Origin: an uncultured Alphaproteobacteria bacterium | GTDB taxonomy: Bacteria > Pseudomonadota > Alphaproteobacteria > Rhizobiales > Beijerinckiaceae | Reading direction: 5' to 3' | Length of the DNA: 15,482 nt | Assembly (NCBI GenBank): GCA_937903315.1 | Contig: CALCZO010000189.1 | Span: 1 to 15,482 of the forward strand | In this document: piece after piece, positions 7,328-14,218 of the stretch | How positions within the stretch are numbered: position 1 is the first letter of the stretch | How the letters are laid out: the number at the start of each line of letters is the position of its first letter | Notes under the pieces: model-generated | Told to the model about the DNA's origin: nothing | Database searches by the model: none | Seen by the model: only the letters and a program-made list of their open reading frames with translations | Translations under genes and position numbers: made by a program

Positions 7328-7492
7328 ATGAAGAACCTTTTCAATCGTTTTGCTGCTGATGAGTCGGGCGCTACGGCCATCGAATACGGCCTTATCGCGG
7401 CTCTGGTTGCCGTCGCCATCATTACGGCGCTGACCCAGCTGGGCACCAAGCTGACCTCGACGTTCTCGTACGTCTCGGGCAAGCTGAAGTAA
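7328..7492 (+). CDS. flp: Flp family type IVb pilin
   Basis: This 54-residue prepilin is the major subunit of a Tad/Flp pilus used for surface adhesion. A short leader (1-14, MKNLFNRFAADESG) ends in the prepilin peptidase site G|ATAIEY (Gly14, Glu19, Tyr20). One hydrophobic helix (about 21-38) and a short tail ending GKLK follow. The mature pilin would be 40 residues, as usual for Flp proteins. The ATG at 7328 has GGAG about eight bases upstream; the frame is open further upstream, but that part does not look like pilin. A strong terminator follows 22 bases after the stop, so flp is probably made as its own short, abundant mRNA. The processing enzyme CpaA is encoded next. Confidence 0.95.
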   Translation: MKNLFNRFAADESGATAIEYGLIAALVAVAIITALTQLGTKLTSTFSYVSGKLK

Positions 7493-7514
7493 GAGCTTCT
7501 GCCGGAAGGCAAGG

Positions 7515-7550
7515 AAACCCGCGCCGGCGAGCGTCCGGCGCGGGTTTTTT
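7515..7550 (+). terminator. Rho-independent terminator after flp
   Basis: The perfect 13-bp arms AAACCCGCGCCGG (7515-7527) and CCGGCGCGGGTTT (7535-7547) enclose a 7-nt loop, and the T-run continues to 7550. This is a textbook intrinsic terminator. It lies between flp and cpaA and should make most pilin transcripts end here, giving much more pilin than peptidase. Confidence 0.93.
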
Positions 7551-7665
7551 GTGCGTTGCGTGCATCCGGCGGGCCGTCGCTCCCGCGCGTTAACGTTGCC
7601 GTGAGGCTTCGGAGCTAGTCTTGCCGGTGTTCGGCCAGTTCTGCCGTGAAAGTCCCGGGTGCCCG

Positions 7666-8181
7666 ATGTCGCTTCTCGATACCTCGATGCTGGTGTTCTT
7701 TTCGGCTCTGATGGCGTTCGCCGCCTCAAGCGATCTTGTCAGCATGACCATCCCCAACCGCGTCTCGTTGTTGCTTGTCGCCGGATTTCTGGCGTTCTCG
7801 GCGCTGATGGGCCTGTCGTGGACCGCAATCGGCATGCATCTGGCTGCCGGCGCGCTGGTTCTGGTCATTACCTTCTCGATGTTTGCATGCGGCTGGATCG
7901 GCGGCGGCGATGCCAAGCTGGCTGCGGCCACGGCCGTCTGGTGCGGATTTCCGACCCTCATGGAATATTCGCTGATCGCCGCGGTACTTGGCGGCCTGCT
8001 GACCCTCGGGCTGCTGCTCGGCCGTACGTTCATGTTGCCGGCCTTTGCCCAGAAACACGCCTGGATCGTCCGCCTGCACGACAAGACGACCGGCATTCCC
8101 TACGGGATTGCACTCGCCGCCGCCGGCCTGATCATCTTCCCTGAAACGGCCATCTGGAAGGCGGCCTTCGCCGTCGTCTGA
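7666..8181 (+). CDS. cpaA: Prepilin peptidase CpaA/TadV (A24 family)
   Basis: This 171-residue inner-membrane aspartic peptidase cuts the leaders of Flp pilin and TadE-type pseudopilins. The two catalytic aspartates of the A24 family are visible: Asp23 in SSDLVSMTIPN and Asp82 in GGGDAK. Several hydrophobic segments (about 5-20, 33-50, 58-75, 100-120, 145-165) fit the multi-helix topology. The N-terminal methylase domain of PilD is absent, as expected for Tad enzymes. I chose the ATG at 7666, which puts the first helix at the very N-terminus; TTG 7621 or GTG 7627 would add 13-15 unlikely residues. No strong ribosome site is seen, fitting low expression. It ends two bases from the convergent LysR gene. 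The expected next genes (cpaB, cpaC) are absent. Confidence 0.9.
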   Translation: MSLLDTSMLVFFSALMAFAASSDLVSMTIPNRVSLLLVAGFLAFSALMGLSWTAIGMHLAAGALVLVITFSMFACGWIGGGDAKLAAATAVWCGFPTLMEYSLIAAVLGGLLTLGLLLGRTFMLPAFAQKHAWIVRLHDKTTGIPYGIALAAAGLIIFPETAIWKAAFAVV

Positions 8182-8183
8182 TC

Positions 8184-9044
8184 CTAGCTGACGGCCACCA
8201 GATCGAGCACGCTGCGCACGAGCGGCAGCCGCCGTCGTGCCTCCAGACAGACCAGATACTCGGCAACGTCGAGATCGCAATCGCTGACCGAGAGCAAGGT
8301 GAAGGCCGGGTCGGGCGCAAACTCGCTGTCGAAGACGATCCCGACGCCGAACCCTGCGGCGACCGCCTCGCGCACCGCCTCGCGCCCCTGCACCTCGACC
8401 AGCGTCCCCGGTCTGACACCGGCCTCGGCCAGCCGGGCTTCGAACACCTCGCGGGTGACCGAGCCGGTCTCGCGAATGACCAGATCGATCCCGCTCAGCC
8501 CGGCAAGAGGCAGGCTCGACCGGGCGGCAAGCGGATGGCTGCTCGGCACGAACAGCACCAGCCGGTCCGTCCGCAGCAGGCGGGCATGGAGCCGCGGATC
8601 GGATGTGGCGCGGGCGGTAACCCCGATATCAGCATCGTAGTCGATCAGTTGTTGCAGGACGCGGGTCGAATTGCCGATGCTGAGCGAGAAGGTCAGGCCG
8701 GCATGCCGCTGCTTGAGGCGCGAGAGCAACGGCATGACATGTGTCGCGCTGTCTGCGGCAACCCGAAGATGGCCGCGCCGCAAGGTCGTCGCCCCCTCCA
8801 GCAGCGCCCGTGCATCCTCTTCGGCGGCAAACATCCGGGTGGTGATGTCGAACAGCCGCTGGCCGAGCGGCGTCAGGCTGACCCCGCGCCCCTTGCGGTC
8901 GAACAGGCTTGCCTCGTAACGGGCCTCAAGGGTCCGCACCTGACTTGACAGGGTCGGCTGGCTCAACCCGAGCGCCGCAGCGGCGCGCGTGAAGCCGCCC
9001 GCCTCGGCCACAGCATGGAAAGCGCGCAGGCTTGTCAGGTTCAT
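8184..9044 (-). CDS. LysR-family regulator of aminoethylphosphonate catabolism
   Basis: This is a 286-residue transcription factor. The N-terminal winged helix-turn-helix (about 2-60) has the recognition region FTRAAAALGLSQPTLSSQVR (18-37), and a periplasmic-binding-like effector domain covers about 90-280. Overall sequence and position, divergent from phnW, fit the aminoethylphosphonate-associated LysR family (TIGR03339 type). It is expected to activate phnW-A-Y when AEP or an intermediate such as phosphonoacetaldehyde is present, and probably to repress itself, because a dyad of the LysR type lies 13 bp in front of its start codon. No Shine-Dalgarno sequence precedes the ATG, and the next Met is at residue 71, so a leaderless or short-leader mRNA is possible. 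The effector is inferred from the neighbouring pathway, not from the protein itself. Confidence 0.88.
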   Translation of the reverse strand: MNLTSLRAFHAVAEAGGFTRAAAALGLSQPTLSSQVRTLEARYEASLFDRKGRGVSLTPLGQRLFDITTRMFAAEEDARALLEGATTLRRGHLRVAADSATHVMPLLSRLKQRHAGLTFSLSIGNSTRVLQQLIDYDADIGVTARATSDPRLHARLLRTDRLVLFVPSSHPLAARSSLPLAGLSGIDLVIRETGSVTREVFEARLAEAGVRPGTLVEVQGREAVREAVAAGFGVGIVFDSEFAPDPAFTLLSVSDCDLDVAEYLVCLEARRRLPLVRSVLDLVAVS

Positions 9045-9056
9045 GGACGGATCAAG

Positions 9057-9075
9057 TCATAGAAAATATCTATGA
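9057..9075. promoter_or_regulatory. LysR-type binding dyad (distal site, next to lysR start)
   Basis: TCATAG-N7-CTATGA is a perfect 6-bp dyad with an AT-rich centre. It contains the LysR signature T-N11-A (T9060 to A9072). It is the best dyad in the gap and would be the recognition site for the divergent regulator; bound protein would sit on the lysR start region, giving autorepression. Confidence 0.65.
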
Positions 9076-9091
9076 GCAATATCCAAACGAC

Positions 9092-9106
9092 ATATTTGAC
9101 GAATAT
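9092..9106. promoter_or_regulatory. LysR-type binding dyad (proximal site, over the phnW -35)
   Basis: ATATT-TGACG-AATAT is a perfect 5-bp dyad and again contains T-N11-A (T9093 to A9105). Its centre is 33 bp, about three helical turns, from the distal dyad centre. It surrounds the TTGACG -35 element, the usual place of a LysR activation site. Confidence 0.5.
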
Positions 9107-9123
9107 ATCATTCCGCTTCTAGC
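9096..9123 (+). promoter_or_regulatory. Candidate phnW promoter
   Basis: TTGACG (9096-9101) is a near-perfect -35. After 16 bases TCTAGC (9118-9123) is a weak -10 with three of six matches, as expected for an activator-dependent promoter. Transcription would begin near 9130, leaving a leader of about 33 nt with the GAGGAG ribosome site at 9147-9152. Confidence 0.45.
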
Positions 9124-9162
9124 TTGCCTCAGACCCGCTCGACCGTGAGGAGCCGATCCGCC

Positions 9163-10308
9163 ATGAGCCTGCCCATTCCCAACCGCGCCGCGTCCGAAAC
9201 CGGCGATCCGCTGCTGCTGACGCCCGGCCCGCTCACGACCTCCAAATCGGTGAAGGAGGTGATGGTCCACGACTGGGGTTCGCGCGATGCGACCTTTCTC
9301 AAGATCAACCGCGAGGTGCTCGCGCGGTTGCCAGAGATCATCGGAGCGGCCGACAGCTTTGCCACCGTGCCGATCCAGGGATCGGGCACCTTTGCCGTCG
9401 AGGCGATGCTGACCAGTTTCGTGCCGAAGAAGGGCAAGGTGCTGGTGCTGATCAACGGCGCCTATGGCCACCGCGCCAAGCGCATCCTCGACATCGCCGG
9501 CCGCAAGACCGTGGTCTACGAGACGCCGGAGGATACCCCGCCGGACCTGAAGAAGGTCGAGGCGATCCTGAGGCGTGGCACCACCATCACGCATGTCTTT
9601 GCCGTCCATTGCGAAACCACGTCGGGCATCCTCAACCCGGTGCATGAGATTGGTGCGCTCGCCCATCGCTGCGGCAAAAGTTATCTCGTCGATTCGATGA
9701 GCGCCTTCGGAGCGCTGCCGCTCGACGCGGAAAAGGCCCATGCCGATGCTGTTGCCGCCTCGTCGAACAAGTGCATCGAGGGCGTGCCCGGCCTCGGCTT
9801 CGTGCTATGCCGAAAGTCCGTCCTGCCGGGGCTGAAAGGCAATGCAACGACACTGGTGCTCGATGTCCACGACCAGTGGGCTAATTTCGAAAAGACCGGC
9901 CAGTATCGCTTCACGCCGCCGATCCATGTCATCGTCTCGTTCCATCAGGCGCTGACCGAGTTTCTGGCCGAGGGTGGCCAGAAGGGGCGCGGCGCCCGCT
10001 ATGCCAACAACGGCAAGGTTCTGATCGACGGCATGCGCGCGATGGGGTTCAGGACCCTGCTGCCCGATGCCCTGCAGGCACCGATCATCGTCACCTTCCA
10101 CATGCCGAAAACGCCGAAGTTCGTTTTCCAGACGTTCTATGATGCGCTCAAGGATCGTGGATACGTGATCTACCCCGGCAAGCTGACGGTGGCCGACTCC
10201 TTCCGCATCGGCTGCATCGGCCGGCTCTATGCAAAGGACATGGACGGCGCGCTCGCCGCTGTCCGCGATGTGTGCGGCGAGATGGGCGTCGCCCTTCCGG
10301 TGACATGA
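9163..10308 (+). CDS. phnW: 2-aminoethylphosphonate:pyruvate transaminase PhnW
   Basis: This is a 381-residue cytoplasmic PLP enzyme. It transfers the amino group of 2-aminoethylphosphonate to pyruvate, giving phosphonoacetaldehyde and alanine. It is a class V aminotransferase: LLTPGPLTTS opens the fold (18-27), LVDSMSAFG holds the PLP-contacting Asp177, and SSNKCIEG holds the Schiff-base Lys203. The close match of these blocks and of HDWGSRD to PhnW distinguishes it from serine-glyoxylate transaminases. The start is ATG 9163, ten bases after GAGGAG; the longer TTG-initiated form adds 13 residues and overlaps the likely leader. It heads the operon phnW-phnA-phnY. The N-terminus is slightly longer than I expect for the family. 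No PhnX (phosphonatase) is encoded nearby, so the aldehyde must go to PhnY. Confidence 0.95.
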   Translation: MSLPIPNRAASETGDPLLLTPGPLTTSKSVKEVMVHDWGSRDATFLKINREVLARLPEIIGAADSFATVPIQGSGTFAVEAMLTSFVPKKGKVLVLINGAYGHRAKRILDIAGRKTVVYETPEDTPPDLKKVEAILRRGTTITHVFAVHCETTSGILNPVHEIGALAHRCGKSYLVDSMSAFGALPLDAEKAHADAVAASSNKCIEGVPGLGFVLCRKSVLPGLKGNATTLVLDVHDQWANFEKTGQYRFTPPIHVIVSFHQALTEFLAEGGQKGRGARYANNGKVLIDGMRAMGFRTLLPDALQAPIIVTFHMPKTPKFVFQTFYDALKDRGYVIYPGKLTVADSFRIGCIGRLYAKDMDGALAAVRDVCGEMGVALPVT

Positions 10309-10316
10309 GGACAATG

Positions 10317-11564
10317 ATGACCGACACCAGCCAGACCACCGTCCTTGCCAACGGCAGGGCCTACCGCAAGCCGCACGCGCCGACCGTGGTCATCTGCATC
10401 GACGGATCCGAGCCCGGCTATATCGAAAAGGCGATCGAGGCGGGCGTCGCGCCCAACTTCGCCCGCTTCATGGCCGGCGGCGCCAGTCTGATCGCCGAAT
10501 GCGTGATCCCGTCGTTCACCAACCCCAACAACCTGTCGATCATCACCGGCCGCCCGCCGCATGTGCACGGCATTGCCGGCAACTTCTTCTACGATCCCGC
10601 GACCAAGACCGAAGTGATGATGAACGATACCAGGTTCATGCGTGCGCCGACGATCCTGGCCGCCATGCACGATGCGGGCTGCACGGTCGCGATGGTCACC
10701 GCCAAGGACAAGCTCAGGCTGCTGCTCTCCAACGGGCTCGATTATTCGACCGGCCGGGCCATCGCCTTTTCGTCCGAGAAGGCGGACAAGGCAACGAAGA
10801 AGGACAACGGCATCGACGATGTCTGCGCCTTTGTCGGCATGGGCGTGCCGGATGTCTATTCGGCCGGCCTGTCGGAATTCGTCTTTGCGGCCGGAGTAAA
10901 GCTCGTCGAGACGCACCGGCCGGACCTGATGTATCTGTCGACGACCGACTACATCCAGCACAAATGCGCGCCGGGTTCGGCCATCGCCAACGACTTCTAC
11001 GCCATGATCGACCGCTATATCGGCCGGCTCGACGCACTCGGCTGTGTTGTTGTCGCCACCGCCGATCACGGCATGAACGACAAGCATCACGCGGACGGCA
11101 CGCCCGATGTCCTCTATCTCGATCCCCTGTTCGACGGCTGGCTCGGCAAGGGCGCGGCGCGCGTCATCCTGCCGATCACCGATCCTTACGTCGTGCACCA
11201 TGGCGCGCTGGGTTCCTTTGCCACGGTCCATGTGCCCGAAGGCACCGACATCGCCGCACTGATCGGCAAACTGAAGGCGACGCCGGGCATCGAGCGGGCG
11301 ATGACCCGTGCGGCGGCCTGCAACGAATTCGAACTGCCGACCGATCGGCTTGGCGATATCGTCGTCATTTCGACCCGGCACAAGACGTTGGGCACCGCGC
11401 CCGAGAAGCACGATCTGTCCGGCCTGACCGAGCCGTTGCGCTCGCACGGCGGCATCACGGAACAGAAGGTGCCGATGATCGCCAACCGCACGGTGACCCT
11501 GCCCGCCGGCCACCGCCTGCGGACGTTCGATGTCTTCGCCGTCGCGCTCAACCATACCGCCTGA
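10317..11564 (+). CDS. phnA: Phosphonoacetate hydrolase PhnA
   Basis: This 415-residue metal-dependent enzyme of the alkaline phosphatase superfamily splits phosphonoacetate into acetate and phosphate, the C-P bond-breaking step. With the ATG at 10317 the two-zinc-site residues are Asp29, Asp211, His215, Asp250, His251 and His377, and the nucleophile is Thr68 (in PSFTNPNN). From memory these are the same numbers as in the Sinorhizobium meliloti PhnA structure, which supports both function and start. GAGG at 10307-10310 lies six bases before this ATG; the ATG three bases earlier is too close. The gap after phnW is eight bases, and the ribosome site overlaps the phnW stop. It should not be confused with E. 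coli PhnA (YjdM), an unrelated small protein with the same symbol. Confidence 0.95.
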   Translation: MTDTSQTTVLANGRAYRKPHAPTVVICIDGSEPGYIEKAIEAGVAPNFARFMAGGASLIAECVIPSFTNPNNLSIITGRPPHVHGIAGNFFYDPATKTEVMMNDTRFMRAPTILAAMHDAGCTVAMVTAKDKLRLLLSNGLDYSTGRAIAFSSEKADKATKKDNGIDDVCAFVGMGVPDVYSAGLSEFVFAAGVKLVETHRPDLMYLSTTDYIQHKCAPGSAIANDFYAMIDRYIGRLDALGCVVVATADHGMNDKHHADGTPDVLYLDPLFDGWLGKGAARVILPITDPYVVHHGALGSFATVHVPEGTDIAALIGKLKATPGIERAMTRAAACNEFELPTDRLGDIVVISTRHKTLGTAPEKHDLSGLTEPLRSHGGITEQKVPMIANRTVTLPAGHRLRTFDVFAVALNHTA

Positions 11565-11574
11565 GGAGGGGGAG

Positions 11575-13026
11575 ATGACCGCCCATTCCAAACTGCCGTT
11601 CCGCAAGGAATCGATGCGGATCGCCGGCAAACTGGTCGAGACCGATGACGTCATCGAGGTGTTCAACCCCTACGACAACACCGTCGTCGGCACCGTGCCG
11701 GCCGCCCGGCCCGAGCATGTGCGCGAAGCCTTTGCCAGGGCGCAGGCCTTCAAGCCCAAGCTGACGCGCTACGAGCGCCAGCAGATCCTGCTGCGCACGG
11801 CCGAATTGCTGCATGCACGCCGCGAGGAAATCGCGCGCCTGATCACCGCCGAATCTGGTCTGTGCTGGAAGGATTCGCTGTATGAGGCGACGCGTGCCTA
11901 CGACGTCTATTCGTTTGCCGGCCAACTGACGATCAAGGACGACGGCGAGACCTTCTCCTGCGATATCTCGCCCAATGGCAAGCAGCGCAAGATCTTCACC
12001 ACGAGGACGCCGCTGCTCGGCGTCATTTCGGCGATCACGCCGTTCAACCACCCGCTCAACATGGTCAGCCACAAGCTGGCCCCGGCGATTGCCACCAACA
12101 ACCGCGTCGTGCTCAAGCCGACCGAACTGACCCCGCTCACCGCGCTGCTGCTCGCCGATGTGCTGTATGAGGCCGGCCTCCCGCCCGAGATGCTGTCGGT
12201 CGTCACCGGCAATCCCTCGACGATGGGCGATTCGATGATCACCGATCCGGCGGCCGATCTCATCACCTTCACCGGCTCGGTCCGCGTCGGCAAGTACATC
12301 GCCGACAAGGCCGGTTACCGTCGCATCGTGCTCGAACTGGGTGGCAACGATCCGCTGATCGTGATGGAGGACGCCGACCTCGACAAGGCGGCCGAACTTG
12401 CCGTTCAGGGCGCGACCAAGAACTCCGGCCAGCGCTGCACGGCGGTCAAGCGAATCCTGTGCGTGCAATCGGTTGCCGACGAATTTTCAAGGCTCGTGGT
12501 CGAGAAGGCCAGGAAGATAAAATGCGGCGACCCGATGGACCCTGCAACCGACGTGGGCACGGTGATCAACGAACGCTCGGCCCGCCTGTTCGAAGCGCGG
12601 GTCAATGATGCCGTGGCCAGGGGAGCGGCTGTGCTCCATGGCGCGCCACGGCAGGGTGCCCTGTTCCCGCCCACCGTTGTCGATCATGTACCCTATGACT
12701 GCGAGCTGGTGCACGAGGAAACCTTCGGGCCTGTGATCCCGATCATCCGGGTGCCCGACGCGATCGACGACGTCATCCGGATCTCCAATTCCACCGCCTA
12801 CGGACTGTCATCCGGAGTGTGTACCAACCGGCTCGACCATATCACCCGGTTCATCCGCGATCTCGATGTTGGCACGGTGAATGTATGGGAAGTTCCGGGC
12901 TACCGGATCGAGATGTCGCCATTCGGCGGCATCAAGGATTCGGGCCTCGGCTACAAGGAAGGCGTTCAGGAGGCGATGAAGAGCTTTACCAACGTGAAGA
13001 CCTATTCGCTGCCCTGGCCGGCCTGA
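11575..13026 (+). CDS. phnY: Phosphonoacetaldehyde dehydrogenase PhnY
   Basis: This is a 483-residue NAD-dependent aldehyde dehydrogenase oxidising phosphonoacetaldehyde to phosphonoacetate. The ALDH catalytic set is visible: Asn158 in ITPFNHP, Lys181 for cofactor binding, the general base Glu254 in LELGGNDP, and the nucleophile Cys288 in NSGQRCTA. A C-terminal block, MSPFGGIKDSGLG, is also typical. Position after phnW and phnA is what assigns the substrate; sequence alone would give only a broad ALDH, because succinate-semialdehyde-type relatives share the motifs. The ATG at 11575 has AGGAGG (11564-11569) five bases upstream, overlapping the phnA stop, so the three enzymes are one tightly coupled operon. 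It should not be confused with the unrelated 2-oxoglutarate dioxygenase also called PhnY. Confidence 0.93.
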   Translation: MTAHSKLPFRKESMRIAGKLVETDDVIEVFNPYDNTVVGTVPAARPEHVREAFARAQAFKPKLTRYERQQILLRTAELLHARREEIARLITAESGLCWKDSLYEATRAYDVYSFAGQLTIKDDGETFSCDISPNGKQRKIFTTRTPLLGVISAITPFNHPLNMVSHKLAPAIATNNRVVLKPTELTPLTALLLADVLYEAGLPPEMLSVVTGNPSTMGDSMITDPAADLITFTGSVRVGKYIADKAGYRRIVLELGGNDPLIVMEDADLDKAAELAVQGATKNSGQRCTAVKRILCVQSVADEFSRLVVEKARKIKCGDPMDPATDVGTVINERSARLFEARVNDAVARGAAVLHGAPRQGALFPPTVVDHVPYDCELVHEETFGPVIPIIRVPDAIDDVIRISNSTAYGLSSGVCTNRLDHITRFIRDLDVGTVNVWEVPGYRIEMSPFGGIKDSGLGYKEGVQEAMKSFTNVKTYSLPWPA

Positions 13027-13052
13027 CCGGCATTCGGTCCACATGGAACCGC

Positions 13053-13070
13053 TTGTCATCGAACTGTTAT
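13053..13070 (+). promoter_or_regulatory. Pho box (PhoB-type site) upstream of the AEP transporter
   Basis: TTGTCAT (13053-13059), four bases CGAA, then CTGTTAT (13064-13070). Each repeat matches six of seven bases of CTGTCAT, and the 11-bp period is exact. A third, degenerate repeat (GTGCTAT, 13075-13081, four of seven) continues the period. TATGTT at 13079-13084 is a fair -10. This arrangement, with the Pho box taking the place of the -35, is typical of PhoB-activated genes and suggests induction of phnS and the genes after it during phosphate starvation. Confidence 0.7.
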
Positions 13071-13136
13071 TGAAGTGCTATGTTTAAGTCGGCCGTCCGA
13101 GGCGCGGCGCTTCGGGAGGGGAACAGGGAGAAGAGC

Positions 13137-14168
13137 ATGATCAGGACAATTCTGACGGGGGTGGCTGCGGCCGCCATCATGACGGCAGGCCTTTCAGGTG
13201 AGGCCCTCGCGCAGGCGCGCACCAAGGTGACAGCGTACACCGCACTCGAGAACGACCAGCTTCAGCCATTCAAGTCGGCGATCGAAGCGGCAATTCCCGA
13301 TGTCGAGGTCGTCTGGGTGCGCGATTCCACCGGCGTCATCACCGCCCGGTTTCTCGCCGAGAAGGACAATCCGCGCGCCGATATCGTGATCGGCCTGGCG
13401 GCGACCTCGCTGCTGCTGTTCGAGAAGGCCGGCCTTCTGGAGACCTACCAGCCCAAGGGCGCCGACAAGCTGCGGGCCAATTTCAAGGACACCACCGGTC
13501 CCTATACCTGGACCGGCATGGACGCGTTTCTCGGCATCGGCTGCTTCAACACTGCCGAAGCGGCGAAGGCCGGCATCAAGACGCCGACCACCTGGGAAGA
13601 CCTGACCGCTCCGGCCTACAAGGGCAAGGTCGTCATGCCGCATCCGGCGTCTTCGGGCACCGGCTTCCTTCAGGTCGCCGCCTGGCTTCAGGTGATGGGC
13701 GAGGAAAAGGGCTGGGCCTTCATGGACAAGCTGCATGACAACATCGCTGTCTACACGCATTCGGGTTCGGCGCCCTGTGTGCAGGCCGCCAAGGGCGAGC
13801 GCGTCATCGGCATCAGCCTCGACATGCGCGGCGTGAAGGAAAAGAGCAACGGCGCCCCGCTTGAGATCATCACGCCCAAGGGCGCGGTCGGCTGGGATCT
13901 GGAGGCGTTCTCGATCGTCAAGGGCACCAAGAATCTCGACGCCGCCAAGAAGATTGCCGACTGGGTCGCAACCCCGGCCGCCAACGAGCTGTATGGCAAG
14001 TTCTATGCCATCGTTGCGCATCCCGATGTCAAGGCGGCGCCCAAGGGCTATCCTGCGGCAGCCGAAGCCAACATGGCCAAGAACGATTTCGGCTGGATGG
14101 CTGAAAATCGCGCTCGCATCCTCGCCGAATGGTCCAAGCGTTACGAGAGCAAGGCTGCACCGAAGTAA
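13137..14168 (+). CDS. phnS: 2-aminoethylphosphonate ABC transporter, substrate-binding protein
   Basis: This is a 343-residue periplasmic binding protein. A signal peptide (1-25, likely cut after ALA) precedes a two-lobe binding fold of the iron/spermidine-like class; KVTAYTALENDQ begins the mature fold. Overall it fits the AEP-binding PhnS2 family (TIGR03261 type), related to AepX-like proteins, and its place directly after phnW-A-Y and before a matching ATPase and permease supports AEP as ligand. I choose the ATG at 13137 with GGGAG at 13126-13130; an in-frame ATG at 13080 would add 19 residues before a complete signal peptide and overlaps the promoter. The 110-bp gap after phnY and the Pho box suggest separate transcription from the enzymes. 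The ligand is inferred; binding could extend to other aminophosphonates. Confidence 0.88.
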   Translation: MIRTILTGVAAAAIMTAGLSGEALAQARTKVTAYTALENDQLQPFKSAIEAAIPDVEVVWVRDSTGVITARFLAEKDNPRADIVIGLAATSLLLFEKAGLLETYQPKGADKLRANFKDTTGPYTWTGMDAFLGIGCFNTAEAAKAGIKTPTTWEDLTAPAYKGKVVMPHPASSGTGFLQVAAWLQVMGEEKGWAFMDKLHDNIAVYTHSGSAPCVQAAKGERVIGISLDMRGVKEKSNGAPLEIITPKGAVGWDLEAFSIVKGTKNLDAAKKIADWVATPAANELYGKFYAIVAHPDVKAAPKGYPAAAEANMAKNDFGWMAENRARILAEWSKRYESKAAPK

Positions 14169-14187
14169 CGGTCCGCACTGGACAACG

Positions 14188-14213
14188 CCGGGTCCGGCCC
14201 TTGCCGGGCCCGG
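14188..14213 (+). other. GC-rich hairpin between binding-protein and ATPase genes
   Basis: CCGGGTCCGG (14188-14197) pairs with CCGGGCCCGG (14204-14213), ten pairs with one G-T, around a 6-nt loop. No T-run follows. It lies 20 bases after the phnS stop and five bases before the ATPase ATG. Such intercistronic hairpins often protect the upstream message and lower downstream expression, giving excess binding protein over ATPase. Confidence 0.6.
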
Positions 14214-14218
14214 TTGCC

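Noticed and set aside
10499..11578. 359-residue plus-strand frame inside phnA
   Set aside because: Arg-rich sequence in a shifted frame of a well-supported gene; not plausible as protein.
10227..11666. 479-residue open frame on the minus strand, antisense to phnA and the start of phnY
   Set aside because: It mirrors genes with clear catalytic residues; its Asp/Arg/Gly-rich, repetitive composition is the usual shadow in GC-rich codon usage, and no ribosome site or domain is recognisable.
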